Shown: piece by piece, positions 34,624 to 44,060 of the stretch
Position numbering within the stretch: the first letter of the stretch is position 1
Layout of the letters: each line of letters begins with the position of its first letter
NCBI RefSeq assembly: GCF_017254845.1
Contig: NZ_JAFKCU010000002.1
Location: forward strand, 620,001 to 684,000
DNA: 64,000 nt
Origin: Algoriphagus pacificus
GTDB lineage: Bacteria; Bacteroidota; Bacteroidia; Cytophagales; Cyclobacteriaceae
Direction: 5' to 3'
Translations under genes and position numbers: made by a program
Notes under the pieces: model-generated
What the model was told of the DNA's origin: nothing
Seen by the model: the letters and a program-made list of their open reading frames with translations, nothing else
Databases searched by the model: none

Positions 34624-34883
34624 GTGGTTGGGTTTTTACCGCGGTGGGCTCGGAGTTTTGTGCAGTGAGGTGTTGAGGGACTTGGCCCAAAGAAAGCGCG
34701 TAATCGATATAGTTATTCTTGCTGCTGTCAAATTGCCTTAGCATTACTGCCGTGAGTGTCTTTACTCACGGCTTTCAAAATCACCTTGTAATCTCCAGTG
34801 ATTAAGGCTACTTCCTTTTCCAAAATTAATTGGAATGAATTTTTCAATACTCATTATTAGAAACCCACCAACCAAACCTAACT
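34624..34883. other. 260-bp intergenic stretch with a G-rich segment and a perfect hairpin
   Basis: No convincing gene. Positions 34634-34725 are unusually G-rich for this genome. At 34749-34772, GCCGTGAGT / ACTCACGGC is a perfect 9-bp inverted repeat with a GTCTTT loop and a weak TTTC after it. An open frame crosses the region only as a continuation of an out-of-frame reading of lysS. The stretch may hold a small RNA or a decayed repeat element; I cannot decide. Confidence 0.45.
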
Positions 34884-36332
34884 ATGAGAGCTTTTAAGAA
34901 TTACCTCAGCCTCTTTTCGGTCCTTATCCTATTGAGTTTAGGGTCCTGTGCAATCAATCCAGTAACCGGTAAAAAGCAACTTGTTTTGATGTCTGAAGCT
35001 CAGGAAATCGCTATGGGTCAGCAGGCTGATCCTGAAGTGATTGCTTTTTTTGGGCTTTATGAAGACCCAGAACTCCAAGAGTTTATTACCAAAAAAGGAA
35101 ATGAAATGGCAGCGATCTCACACCGTCCAAAATTGGCCTATGAGTTCAAAATAGTCGATTCCCCGGTCATTAACGCATTTGCCTTGCCTGGTGGCTTTGT
35201 TTATTTTACTCGCGGAATCATGGCGCATTTCAACAATGAAGCAGAGTTTGCTGGGGTGCTTGGCCATGAGATCGGGCACGTCACAGCAAGGCACTCAGTG
35301 ATCCAACAGCGGAATCAGATTCTAGGTCAGTTAGGTCTTATTGCAGGAATTATTTTAGTGCCTGAGCTAGGTCGATTTGTAGAGCCGCTTTCCCAAGGGA
35401 TGCAGTTGGCCTTATTGAAATTTGGTAGAGATGCGGAGAGACAGTCGGATGAGCTAGGTGTGGATTATTCTTCCCAAATCGGGTACGATGCAACTGAGAT
35501 GGCTGACTTTTTCGAAACCTTGGAAAGGCAACAGGCAAACACCGGGGCAGATGAGATTCCACCTTTTCTTTCTACTCACCCTTCTCCTGAGGAAAGAAAT
35601 GCAACTGTCGATCAACTAGCTTTGGAATGGCAGCAAAAGTCTAAAAAATCGGACTTTGCCGTAAACCGGGACAGTTATCTGCGCAAAATAGATGGACTTA
35701 TTGTAGGAGAAGATCCTAAGCAAGGATTTGTGGAAAATAGCGCCTTTTACCATCCGGTCCTAAAAATCCAGTTTCCAATTCCTTCAGATTGGAATCACCA
35801 GAACTCACCACAGCAGTTCCAGATGGCACCAAAGACAGGTGACGCAGTTATGATTTTGACATTAGCATCGGGGGCAAACCTGGAGGAAGCTGCCAATGCA
35901 ACCATGGAGAATTATGGGTTGACGCTGGTAGAATCCAAGAAGGAGACTATCAACGGCATGCCGGCAATACTAATGGTTGCCGATTTTATACAGGAGCAAG
36001 CCAATACGCTTCGTGTTCTTTCTTCCCTTATTCAGTTTGAAGGTAATATCTATAGCCTGATGGGAGTGACAGAAATTGATAATTTTAATTCGTATCAGCT
36101 CCTATTTTCAAGTACAATCAGAGACTTCAGGGAATTAAAGGATTCGGAAAAGTTAAACCGTAAACCTGATGTAATTAAAATCAAAACTGTCCCAAATGAT
36201 ATGACATTGGAAGCTGCCTTTAGATACTACGGAATGCCTGCGGAGAGATATGAGGAACTTTCTTTATTGAATGGAATGCTTTTGACAGACCAAGTAGATA
36301 AAGGAATGCTGATCAAAGTTGTAGGGAAATAA
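34884..36332 (+). CDS. M48-family zinc metalloprotease lipoprotein
   Basis: A 482-residue M48 peptidase. The signal ends in LSLGSC (Cys22), a good lipobox, followed by AINPVTGKKQL, the usual start of BepA/Oma1-like periplasmic proteases. The zinc motif HEIGHVTARHS is at about 130-140, with the third ligand Glu in RDAERQSDELGVDYSSQIGYD. A further domain after about 270 ends with a segment (VPNDMTLEAAFRYYGMP to the end) that resembles a LysM-like repeat. Homologues degrade misfolded outer-membrane proteins; here the location is the periplasm, tethered to a membrane. Flanked by terminators on both sides. Confidence 0.92.
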   Translation: MRAFKNYLSLFSVLILLSLGSCAINPVTGKKQLVLMSEAQEIAMGQQADPEVIAFFGLYEDPELQEFITKKGNEMAAISHRPKLAYEFKIVDSPVINAFALPGGFVYFTRGIMAHFNNEAEFAGVLGHEIGHVTARHSVIQQRNQILGQLGLIAGIILVPELGRFVEPLSQGMQLALLKFGRDAERQSDELGVDYSSQIGYDATEMADFFETLERQQANTGADEIPPFLSTHPSPEERNATVDQLALEWQQKSKKSDFAVNRDSYLRKIDGLIVGEDPKQGFVENSAFYHPVLKIQFPIPSDWNHQNSPQQFQMAPKTGDAVMILTLASGANLEEAANATMENYGLTLVESKKETINGMPAILMVADFIQEQANTLRVLSSLIQFEGNIYSLMGVTEIDNFNSYQLLFSSTIRDFRELKDSEKLNRKPDVIKIKTVPNDMTLEAAFRYYGMPAERYEELSLLNGMLLTDQVDKGMLIKVVGK

Positions 36333-36356
36333 CAGTCAGCATTTAAAGTTAAAAAC

Positions 36357-36388
36357 AAAAAAACCGAGCTGATAGGCTCGGTTTTTTT
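36357..36388. terminator. Bidirectional terminator
   Basis: CCGAGC / GGCTCGG-type stem with flanking A and T tracts and a 6-base loop (core 36364-36381), between the convergent M48 protease and DUF4197 genes. The stem sequence is nearly the same as that of the lysS terminator 1.8 kb upstream. Confidence 0.88.
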
Positions 36389-36425
36389 GTTTTAATTGGC
36401 TCAATGGCTTTTTGAAGATTTAAAA

Positions 36426-37169
36426 TTAAATTCCAGAACCAGCTTTTTCTCTTTCGGCATAGCCAAATACTTTTTGAAGCAATACCGTACTTCTTGCCGC
36501 AACGTTTTCACGGATCTTCAATTCTTCTTTTGCAATTTCATAAAACAATCCATCTATCGCTTTTTGAGTGACATATTTGGAAAGATCAGTTTCAATTGGC
36601 TTTACCAAAGGAACTTGGTTGTATTTGCCGATTACATCTCCCCAATATTTAGTCGCTCCAACTTTATTCAAACTTGTTTCTATGATCGGCTTGAATTTAG
36701 ACTCTAGAGAGCTAGTCGTTTTGTTTTCAAAATACTGCGTAGCTGCATCGTTTTGACCTAGAAGTATATTTCTCACATCAGTAATTGTCATTTCTTTAAT
36801 AGCAGCTACAAAAATCGGCTTTGCTTCAATGGCTGCATCTTCCGCAGCTCTGTTGACACTGGTGATTACCTGATCGCAAAGATTTCCTAGTCCTATTGAT
36901 CGAAGTGTATTCTCCACTTTTTGGGCTTCTTCTGGAAAAACAATTTTGATAGCGAGGTTTCCTAAATAGCCGTCTTCTTCAGATAGTCTATCGGAGGCAT
37001 AACTTGTTCCATATTCCAGTGCTTGCTTCAAACCTGAATTGATTTCGGCTTCTGTTGGCGTTCCTAATCCAAATTGTCCTCCGAGTTGATTTAAAGTGTC
37101 GCAACTCGTGAAAAACAGCGTAAAGGATAGCAGGAATACTAGTGAATAGTTAAATTTTTTGGTTCCCAT
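36426..37169 (-). CDS. DUF4197 domain lipoprotein
   Basis: A 247-residue protein with a lipoprotein signal (FTLFFTSCDTLNQLGG). The rest is the DUF4197 domain, helical throughout, with GLKQALEYGTSYASDRL at its start, IKEMTITDVRNILLGQNDAATQYFENKT in the middle and YVTQKAIDGLFYEIAKEELKIRENVAARSTVLLQKVFG at the end. The function of the family is unknown; it is widespread in periplasms of Gram-negative bacteria. No operon partner. Confidence 0.9.
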   Translation of the reverse strand: MGTKKFNYSLVFLLSFTLFFTSCDTLNQLGGQFGLGTPTEAEINSGLKQALEYGTSYASDRLSEEDGYLGNLAIKIVFPEEAQKVENTLRSIGLGNLCDQVITSVNRAAEDAAIEAKPIFVAAIKEMTITDVRNILLGQNDAATQYFENKTTSSLESKFKPIIETSLNKVGATKYWGDVIGKYNQVPLVKPIETDLSKYVTQKAIDGLFYEIAKEELKIRENVAARSTVLLQKVFGYAEREKAGSGI

Positions 37170-37389
37170 TTTTCGGTCTTTTTATTTTCAGCCAATAGTA
37201 ATTCAACAATGGTACCCGAATTGAAAATTCTAGAATAAAAAAAATAAAAGTTCAGAGGCTGAAAATCAGATGTTTAATTTTGTTTGGGTTAATATTTCCG
37301 ATGAATTATTTCAAAAATTATCGTGATAGGCAATTTAAATTTGATAAAACATAATAAATACCTATAATAGATATAAAAGTGAAAAATAA

Positions 37390-38604
37390 ATGAACCTGCG
37401 ACTCAACTCTGAATTTGGAACCCTTAAAGCGGTGCTGATGCATAGACCTGGAAAGGAAATAGACAGACTGACACCCTATAATAAGGATTTTTTACTTTTT
37501 GAAGATGTACCCTATTTAGAGGCCTTACAGCGGGAGCATGATGCCTTTTCAAATTTGATTAAAGAATCCACAGGAGCACAGGTTTTCCAATTGAGAGAGT
37601 TGCTTATCAGGGTGTTATACGATGAGGTGATCTTACTTCAGCTTATGCGCGAATCCCTAAAGAGGTCTGGGCTGGTCCACCTAGCCGAAGATATCTTAGA
37701 GCGATTTTCTACGGCAGAGTGCGCGACAATCCTAACTGCAGGTTTGAAAATTCACGAATTAAGAAAAAAACTCCCCAATCTAAATGCTGGGGAATTGATG
37801 GAATCAGCTTTTGCTATATCTCCTTGCCCCAATTTGTATTTCCAAAGGGATCCGATGGCTTTGACTCCTTCCGGAATTATTTTTTCGAGCATGAAAATGG
37901 ACGGTCGGCAGCGTGAAGCAGACTTACTTCGAACGATTTTTGAAAACCATATGGATTTCAAAGACAATGTAAATAGACTCTATCCAATAATAGGACATGA
38001 TAATCCGCCAAGCATAGAAGGAGGTGATGTGATAGTGCTTTCAGGAAAAGCGGTGGCAATCGGCAATAGTGAGCGAACGGATGAAAAAGCGATTTACCAT
38101 GCTGCCAAAGCCATGCTTGCTGAAGGATCAGTAGAAAGGGTTTACGAAGTTCATCTGCCGAAAAAACGCCAATACATGCACTTGGATACGGTTTTTACTA
38201 TTCTGGATGAAAATCTTGCTTTGACTTACCCCGATGCTCTGAATTCTGTTTTGCAAACCTCACTCTATACTTTGAAAGAAATCAAAGATGATAAGGTGCA
38301 TATCAAACGAGAAGTTTTACAAGAATCTTTATTGACAATATTGGAGCGGGAAATCCCACATTTGGAGATACTTCATACAGCCGATGGAAGCCCTGATTAT
38401 TCTCAGCGCGAGCAGTGGTTTGACGGCGCCAATGTCTTTGCGATTGGGCCTAGAAGAGTTATTTCTTATAATAGGAACATTCATACCAACCGAGCTCTGA
38501 GGCAGATGGGAGTGGATGTTTTGGAGATACCTTCTTCGGAGCTTTCAAGAGGATTAGGTGGGCCAAGATGTATGACAATGCCTTTAAGCAGATCGAGAGT
38601 TTAG
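37390..38604 (+). CDS. arcA: Arginine deiminase
   Basis: A 404-residue enzyme that hydrolyses arginine to citrulline and ammonia. Active-site motifs are in place: PNLYFQRDPMA (Asp), IEGGDVIVL, HLDTVFTILD (His and Asp), FDGANVFAIGPRRVISYNRN, and the nucleophile Cys in GLGGPRCMTMPLSR. There is no carbamate kinase or ornithine carbamoyltransferase gene nearby, so it may serve arginine catabolism or pH homeostasis on its own, or with distant genes. The 220-bp upstream region is very AT-rich and lacks a clear -7 box. Confidence 0.92.
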   Translation: MNLRLNSEFGTLKAVLMHRPGKEIDRLTPYNKDFLLFEDVPYLEALQREHDAFSNLIKESTGAQVFQLRELLIRVLYDEVILLQLMRESLKRSGLVHLAEDILERFSTAECATILTAGLKIHELRKKLPNLNAGELMESAFAISPCPNLYFQRDPMALTPSGIIFSSMKMDGRQREADLLRTIFENHMDFKDNVNRLYPIIGHDNPPSIEGGDVIVLSGKAVAIGNSERTDEKAIYHAAKAMLAEGSVERVYEVHLPKKRQYMHLDTVFTILDENLALTYPDALNSVLQTSLYTLKEIKDDKVHIKREVLQESLLTILEREIPHLEILHTADGSPDYSQREQWFDGANVFAIGPRRVISYNRNIHTNRALRQMGVDVLEIPSSELSRGLGGPRCMTMPLSRSRV

Positions 38605-38670
38605 GGATTTCGGATGTTTAATTTCGAATTTTCCTAAATCTTACCTCTCACATCAAATATCATACATCGA

Positions 38671-41466
38671 TTAGTTGTCGAAGAACGATCTTCTTCTAGA
38701 AACTTTCAAGTCTTGAAGGATGCTTGACTTCACTCGTATATCAATGCTATAAGAGGTAAATCTTCCGAAAGGAATCCAGTTTACATTCATTTGCCAGCAG
38801 TGTAGATCCCTTGCAATTCCAATCATAGATTGGGTGATTTTCTGGGCTTGCAAGTCAAGACCTGTGTTGAAATTGATCTTCCATTTTTCCGATAGGGAAA
38901 CATCCCCGCTCAGGTTCATGCCCTGGGTGATATTAGTCGTGCCGGTGGTCTGTTTGCTGTAGCTAAGGTTATATCCGATGCTCAAGTTCCATGGGATATT
39001 CCAATCGATGTACTGATTTGGGTCAGAGACTATTCTGTTGATTTCGCTTTCCACAAACTCATTCATGACCCCGCCCTGCTGCATGAAGTTGGTAGTCACC
39101 TCATCGCGAACCTCTCCCGGTGTTTTATTGCCTCCTGGATTGAGAGACATATTCATATTCAAGGAGGCATTTCGAATCGTACCTATGCCTTGACCATTTT
39201 TCCAAGCATATTGATTGATCTTCCTTTGTGTCTCTACTCCATTGCTATTTAAGGAGGTAGCTGTGGCATAAGGATCCAAAGTTGTCGTCATGTTGACGGA
39301 AAGCTTTCTGTCGAAGAAGCTGGTTCTGGCACTGATACTCAAAGGGGCGAGATTGAAGGAGTCCGCAGCAAAGTTGTAGCTGGTACTCAAGTTGAGAGTT
39401 TCCAGCAAAGGAATTTTTTTGGTTTCTGCTTCAGCAGTATCAGAAGGGTTTTTGATTTTTGCTTCCAATACGTTTCGAAGATTAAAAGTCATTGACCTAG
39501 ACTCTCCCAAAGTTGCCCCACCGTAGATAAATCCTTGATGTCTGGATAAAAGCCTTTTATCACCTTCCTCATTGACTTGAACCTCTTGATAGTAACCAAA
39601 ACTCGGATCGGAAAAGTCCGGCTGAAAACTGAATCCAATCGATGGCTGGAGGTGTTGACGAATCGTCTGGATTTTACCATTTCCTTTGAAATTGAAGAAA
39701 CCATAAATGTTGGTATTCAAGGCAAAAGAGGAAGTGTATGTTGTTATCCTATTGAAGCCATCCTCCAGAATTTTATCTACGCGTTGTTCCGTTGGATTGT
39801 AGTAATAATTGATCCGGTTTAGATACCAGAGTTCAGTTAATGTGGTGTTGACGTTTCCAGTAAAGTATTTGAAAAGCGTAAAATTAGAACTGATTGGAAT
39901 CGTATTTTTCGCCCCGTTTTTGGCATTATCTAGCAATAAATTGGCATTTGCAAGATTGAAAGGGATTACATCAACTGTCTCGTTCCCTGTAGATAGATCT
40001 GTTGGCACGCCAAAAGACTGATCCACCCTGTTGGTAATTGAGTTCTGCAAGTTGAAATTCCACGCAATATTTAAGGTCTTCAGTGGTTCAAAATTTACAT
40101 TTCTAAATGGGCTCTGCCGGTTCATGTTTAAAGAAATGGAAGGCAGGTCTAGGCGAACTTCATTAGTCGAGACACTTTGAGAATGTCGCATATTAGCAGA
40201 CATCGAAAAAGGTGTTCCGGTAAATGTTTTGGAATAAGAAACATTGGAGGTGAATTCAGAAGAGATGTTATTCTGGAAATTATTCTGATTGATCACATTA
40301 TTGAAGTAACTCGTACTTCCTGCATTGACAGAAGCAGAAAATTTACTGGTTCCTCTGGTTTCTGGAGAATGACTCCATTGAATTCTGAATGTATTGTAGT
40401 TGACAGGATTCAGTTCCGTTTCTGGAGAAACGAACTTTTGGAAATCCAGATTGAAGCTTCCTGTGTAGCGATAGCGTTTTTTATAGACTGACTGGGCTTT
40501 TGCTCCCCATCCACCTTTGGAATAGATATCACCGGTTAATCGCGCATGGATATAATCATTGATGGCAAAGTAATATCCAAAATCCCTTAAGAAAATACCT
40601 CTGACCTGTTCTTCTCCATAGGAAGGGAAAATAATTCCAGAAGCTTTTTCTTCTGGCGTGTTTGGAATAATACCAAAAGGTAATCCTAATGGAGTTGGGA
40701 TGCCATTGAAATAAAGATTGAAAGGCCCGGATACCACCTGTTTTCCTTCGATTGACTTGATTCTTTTGGATGAAATATGCCAGTGGGGTTCGGTCAATTT
40801 ACAGGTAGTGTAATATCCGTGACTTAAATAAATACTTCCGTCTTCCTCTTTTTTGATGGTTTCACCTCTCAGAATTCCATCCTGTTGCTCGGTTACTACA
40901 TCTTTGATAATAGCCTTTTGCGTGGCAAAGTTGTAGCGCATTTCCTTTCGGATTTCATATACAGAAGGCCCGTCTTTGAAAAAGGGATTTCCTCTAACGT
41001 TTCCTAAACTATCTGTAACTCCAGAAGCATAAAGCATGGAGTTTTTCCAGTCAATCTCGATATAATCTGCCTCAAGCCTCATTTCACCGTATTCGAAGTA
41101 GGCCTGATTGTAGAGATAAATCTTGTTTTGGGTGAAATCTGAAACGATGCTATCCTCAGCGTGATAAGTTATTTCTGTTTGGATTGGCCCAGTGGGCATA
41201 ATTTTTGCCAAACTATCACTAGGCAAAGTGTCTTTTAGCGCAGGCGGGTTAGATTCTGGAATTGTATCCAGGTTTGGGGAAGCTAAAGTATCCGGCACAG
41301 TCAACCTTCTTTCAGTTCTTCTGGTAGGTTGTTGTGCAGCTGCCCAATCAGGAACAATCAAAAGTCCGAGTATAATTAATAAAAGGAGTCTAAATCCCTG
41401 CACAGCTGCTTGCGCTTTGTTTAATTTGTGTAAAATTTCGCGTAAAGTTAATTCTATTGCCCTCAT
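38671..41466 (-). CDS. lptD: LPS-assembly outer-membrane protein LptD (Bacteroidota type)
   Basis: A protein of about 930 residues: signal peptide (GFRLLLLIILGLLIVPDWAAAQ), an OstA/LptA-like jellyroll (about 95-260, with NKIYLYNQAYFEYGEMRLEADYIEIDWKN), then a long transmembrane barrel (strands such as NFNTGLDLQAQKI and a final DIRVKSSILQDLKVSRRR). LptD inserts lipopolysaccharide into the outer leaflet together with LptE. Start is uncertain: the ATG at 41466 overlaps the start codon of the divergent amidase gene, and a GTG at 41403 would give a better-proportioned signal peptide. An ATG at 41571 lies inside the amidase gene and is rejected. Confidence 0.88.
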   Translation of the reverse strand: MRAIELTLREILHKLNKAQAAVQGFRLLLLIILGLLIVPDWAAAQQPTRRTERRLTVPDTLASPNLDTIPESNPPALKDTLPSDSLAKIMPTGPIQTEITYHAEDSIVSDFTQNKIYLYNQAYFEYGEMRLEADYIEIDWKNSMLYASGVTDSLGNVRGNPFFKDGPSVYEIRKEMRYNFATQKAIIKDVVTEQQDGILRGETIKKEEDGSIYLSHGYYTTCKLTEPHWHISSKRIKSIEGKQVVSGPFNLYFNGIPTPLGLPFGIIPNTPEEKASGIIFPSYGEEQVRGIFLRDFGYYFAINDYIHARLTGDIYSKGGWGAKAQSVYKKRYRYTGSFNLDFQKFVSPETELNPVNYNTFRIQWSHSPETRGTSKFSASVNAGSTSYFNNVINQNNFQNNISSEFTSNVSYSKTFTGTPFSMSANMRHSQSVSTNEVRLDLPSISLNMNRQSPFRNVNFEPLKTLNIAWNFNLQNSITNRVDQSFGVPTDLSTGNETVDVIPFNLANANLLLDNAKNGAKNTIPISSNFTLFKYFTGNVNTTLTELWYLNRINYYYNPTEQRVDKILEDGFNRITTYTSSFALNTNIYGFFNFKGNGKIQTIRQHLQPSIGFSFQPDFSDPSFGYYQEVQVNEEGDKRLLSRHQGFIYGGATLGESRSMTFNLRNVLEAKIKNPSDTAEAETKKIPLLETLNLSTSYNFAADSFNLAPLSISARTSFFDRKLSVNMTTTLDPYATATSLNSNGVETQRKINQYAWKNGQGIGTIRNASLNMNMSLNPGGNKTPGEVRDEVTTNFMQQGGVMNEFVESEINRIVSDPNQYIDWNIPWNLSIGYNLSYSKQTTGTTNITQGMNLSGDVSLSEKWKINFNTGLDLQAQKITQSMIGIARDLHCWQMNVNWIPFGRFTSYSIDIRVKSSILQDLKVSRRRSFFDN

Positions 41467-42265
41467 GGAACGGTCTAAAAGCAAAAAAATTCTAATTAGT
41501 TTAATTGTCCTAGTACCTTTTTTATTTGGAGGATTCATATCTAACGAATCTATGATGCCAGCGTTTCGCATGAAGAAAATTGTCCTCGATGCAGGTCATG
41601 GCGGTAAAGATCCTGGTAATCTGGGTTCAAGGTCCAAAGAAAAGAATATTAATCTAGCTGTGACACTTTTGGTTGGGAAATATATAGAGGAGAATCTTCC
41701 AGATGTGGAAGTCATCTACACTCGTAAAGACGACAGCTTCCCCGAACTGAAAGAAAGACCCATCATTGCAAATAAAAACAAAGCAGATTTATTTGTGTCC
41801 ATCCATTCCAATTCAGCTCCAAATCGTTCTGCTTTTGGAACGGAGACTTTTGTGATGGGGATGAAGCATTTCGATGCCAATTTTGATATTGTCAAAAGAG
41901 AGAACTCAGTAATCTTACTTGAAGATAACTATAAGGAAAATTACGAGGGTTTTGAGCCGGGTTCGCCAGAATCATACATGATGTTTAACCTGATGTCTAA
42001 AGTTCATTTTGAGAATTCTGTGACTTTAGCTGATCATGTAGAAACCCAATTCAAAGATAAAGTAGGTAGAAAAAGCCGAGGTGTAAAACAAGGACCTTTT
42101 TATGTGCTTTGGACTCCATCTATGCCAAGTGTTTTGATTGAATTGGGATTTTTATCCAATTCTACTGAAGAGGCATTCTTGATGAGCCAAAAAGGACAAG
42201 AGTACATGGCTTCAGCAATTTATAGATCCATCAAGGAATATAAAAACCAGATCGAGGCAAATTAA
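41465..42265 (+). CDS. N-acetylmuramoyl-L-alanine amidase (Amidase_3)
   Basis: A 266-residue zinc amidase that cuts the bond between MurNAc and the peptide stem of peptidoglycan, for example in daughter-cell separation. The N-terminus is a membrane or signal segment (ILISLIVLVPFLFGG). Zinc and catalytic residues: His in DAGHGGKDPGN, Glu in KEKNINLAV, His in VSIHSNS and Glu in LIELGFLSN. It starts divergently from lptD; the two start codons share bases at 41464-41467. A terminator follows at 42291. Confidence 0.92.
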   Translation: MERSKSKKILISLIVLVPFLFGGFISNESMMPAFRMKKIVLDAGHGGKDPGNLGSRSKEKNINLAVTLLVGKYIEENLPDVEVIYTRKDDSFPELKERPIIANKNKADLFVSIHSNSAPNRSAFGTETFVMGMKHFDANFDIVKRENSVILLEDNYKENYEGFEPGSPESYMMFNLMSKVHFENSVTLADHVETQFKDKVGRKSRGVKQGPFYVLWTPSMPSVLIELGFLSNSTEEAFLMSQKGQEYMASAIYRSIKEYKNQIEAN

Positions 42266-42290
42266 TTTTCTCTTCAGATACAATCAGTTA

Positions 42291-42319
42291 GCCCTTTTTC
42301 TCATCGGAAAAGGGCTTTT
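42291..42319 (+). terminator. Terminator of the amidase gene
   Basis: GCCCTTTT / AAAAGGGC with a 9-base loop, followed by TTTT. Confidence 0.82.
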
Positions 42320-42401
42320 GCGTATATTCAAACCAAACTCTTCTCATCGAATTGGAGTTTTTAATCTATAAACCCAAAAATTCACAGAACCCAAATTTTC
42401 C

Positions 42402-44012
42402 ATGGAATCTCAAACTTTTCAAAGCCTATTAGATCAACTCAAGACAAAAACCGAACTGGTAAAACTAGGAGGAGGTACTAAGAGGATTTCCAAAGAACAT
42501 GAAAAAGGCAAGCTCACTGCTCGGGAAAGAATTCAATATTTAATCGATAAGGATTCGGATTTTCTTGAAGTCGGGGCCTTTGCTGCCGATGGCATGTACG
42601 AAGAGGAGGGAGGATGTCCATCTGCCGGAGTAGTGACTGGGATTGGATATGTCAAAGGAAGAATGGTGGTGATCGTTGCAAATGATGCGACTGTAAAAGC
42701 CGGAGCCTGGTTTCCGATGACCGCAAAAAAGAATCTAAGAGCTCAGGAAATTGCCATGGAAAATCATCTGCCAATTATCTACCTGGTAGATAGTGCTGGG
42801 GTTTTTCTTCCCATGCAAAACGAGATTTTTCCTGACAAAGAACATTTTGGAAGGCAGTTCAGAAACAATGCAAAAATGTCTGCCATGGGGATTGTCCAAA
42901 TTGCTGCAATCATGGGAAGCTGTGTGGCTGGAGGAGCATACCTTCCGATTATGTCTGATGAGGCGATGATTGTGGATAAAACTGGTTCTATATTTTTAGC
43001 GGGTTCTTACTTGGTCAAAGCTGCCATCGGCGAATCAGTGGACAATGAAACCTTGGGTGGAGCAACTACTCACTGTGAAATCTCTGGAGTAACAGATAAT
43101 AAATACGATACAGATCAGGATTGTCTTGATGCGATCCGAGACATTTTCGATAAGATAGGTGCTAATCCTACCGCAGGATTTGATAGGGGAGAACCGAAAG
43201 ACCCTAAAATATCCGGTGATGAGCTCTTGGAGGTTTTTCCTATGGAAAGAGTAAAACCTTATGATATGTTGGATGTCATTTCCGGACTAGTAGATGGAGG
43301 TGAAATTGAAGAATACAAAAAAGACTATGGCAAAACCTTAATCTGTGGAACAGCCAGAATTGATGGTTGGGCAGTAGGTATTGTGGCAAATCAGCGTAAA
43401 ATCGTCAAGACTGCGAAAGGAGAGATGCAGATGGGAGGAGTGATTTATTCTGATTCCGCAGACAAAGCAGCGCGATTTATCATGAATTGCAACCAGCGAA
43501 AAATCCCTTTGGTTTTTCTTCAAGATGTCAGCGGATTTATGGTTGGCAGTAAAGCAGAGCATGGCGGAATCATCAAAGACGGAGCAAAAATGGTGAATGC
43601 CATGGCTAATTCTGTGGTGCCAAAGTTTACAATAGTTCTTGGCAATTCTTATGGCGCTGGCAATTATGCCATGTGTGGCAAAGCTTACGACCCACGCTTG
43701 ATTTATTCTTGGCCCACAGCTCAGATGGCTGTGATGTCAGGTGCTTCTGCTGCTAAAACCTTGCTTCAAATCAAAGTGGCCTCTTTGAAGAAAAAGGGGA
43801 AGGAGATTTCTGAAACAGATGAAAAGGAACTCTTGGATGAAATTACCAATAAGTACAATGAAGAGCTCAGTCCATATTATGCTGCTGCCAGACTTTGGGT
43901 TGATGGAGTGATTGATCCAAGAGAAACTAGAAATGTGATCAGTATGGGAATTGCGGCCGCCAATCATGCGCCGATTTCGGAAAGATTTAATGTGGGAGTT
44001 ATCCAGACTTAA
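42402..44012 (+). CDS. Acyl-CoA carboxylase carboxyltransferase (beta) subunit
   Basis: A 536-residue biotin-dependent carboxyltransferase. Both halves carry the crotonase-like fold with oxyanion glycines: IMGSCVAGGAYLPIMSDEA in the N half and VLGNSYGAGNYAMCGKAYDPRLIYSWPTAQMAVM in the C half. The lines YLVDSAGVFLPMQNEIFPDKEHFGRQFRNNAKMS resemble methylcrotonyl-CoA carboxylase beta more than propionyl-CoA carboxylase, so leucine catabolism is the first guess, but acyl specificity is not certain. No biotin carboxylase subunit is in the window; the alpha subunit must be elsewhere. Confidence 0.92.
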   Translation: MESQTFQSLLDQLKTKTELVKLGGGTKRISKEHEKGKLTARERIQYLIDKDSDFLEVGAFAADGMYEEEGGCPSAGVVTGIGYVKGRMVVIVANDATVKAGAWFPMTAKKNLRAQEIAMENHLPIIYLVDSAGVFLPMQNEIFPDKEHFGRQFRNNAKMSAMGIVQIAAIMGSCVAGGAYLPIMSDEAMIVDKTGSIFLAGSYLVKAAIGESVDNETLGGATTHCEISGVTDNKYDTDQDCLDAIRDIFDKIGANPTAGFDRGEPKDPKISGDELLEVFPMERVKPYDMLDVISGLVDGGEIEEYKKDYGKTLICGTARIDGWAVGIVANQRKIVKTAKGEMQMGGVIYSDSADKAARFIMNCNQRKIPLVFLQDVSGFMVGSKAEHGGIIKDGAKMVNAMANSVVPKFTIVLGNSYGAGNYAMCGKAYDPRLIYSWPTAQMAVMSGASAAKTLLQIKVASLKKKGKEISETDEKELLDEITNKYNEELSPYYAAARLWVDGVIDPRETRNVISMGIAAANHAPISERFNVGVIQT

Positions 44013-44060
44013 GCGCTTTTTTACTAAATTATTGATATCAAAAATTTCTAATCTCTGCCT

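Noticed and set aside
34481-34741. An 86-residue frame that runs past the lysS terminator
   Set aside because: It starts inside lysS out of frame and crosses a strong terminator; the composition is not protein-like.
37390-38604. A complete arginine deiminase pathway
   Set aside because: Only the deiminase is present; no carbamate kinase or ornithine carbamoyltransferase is nearby.
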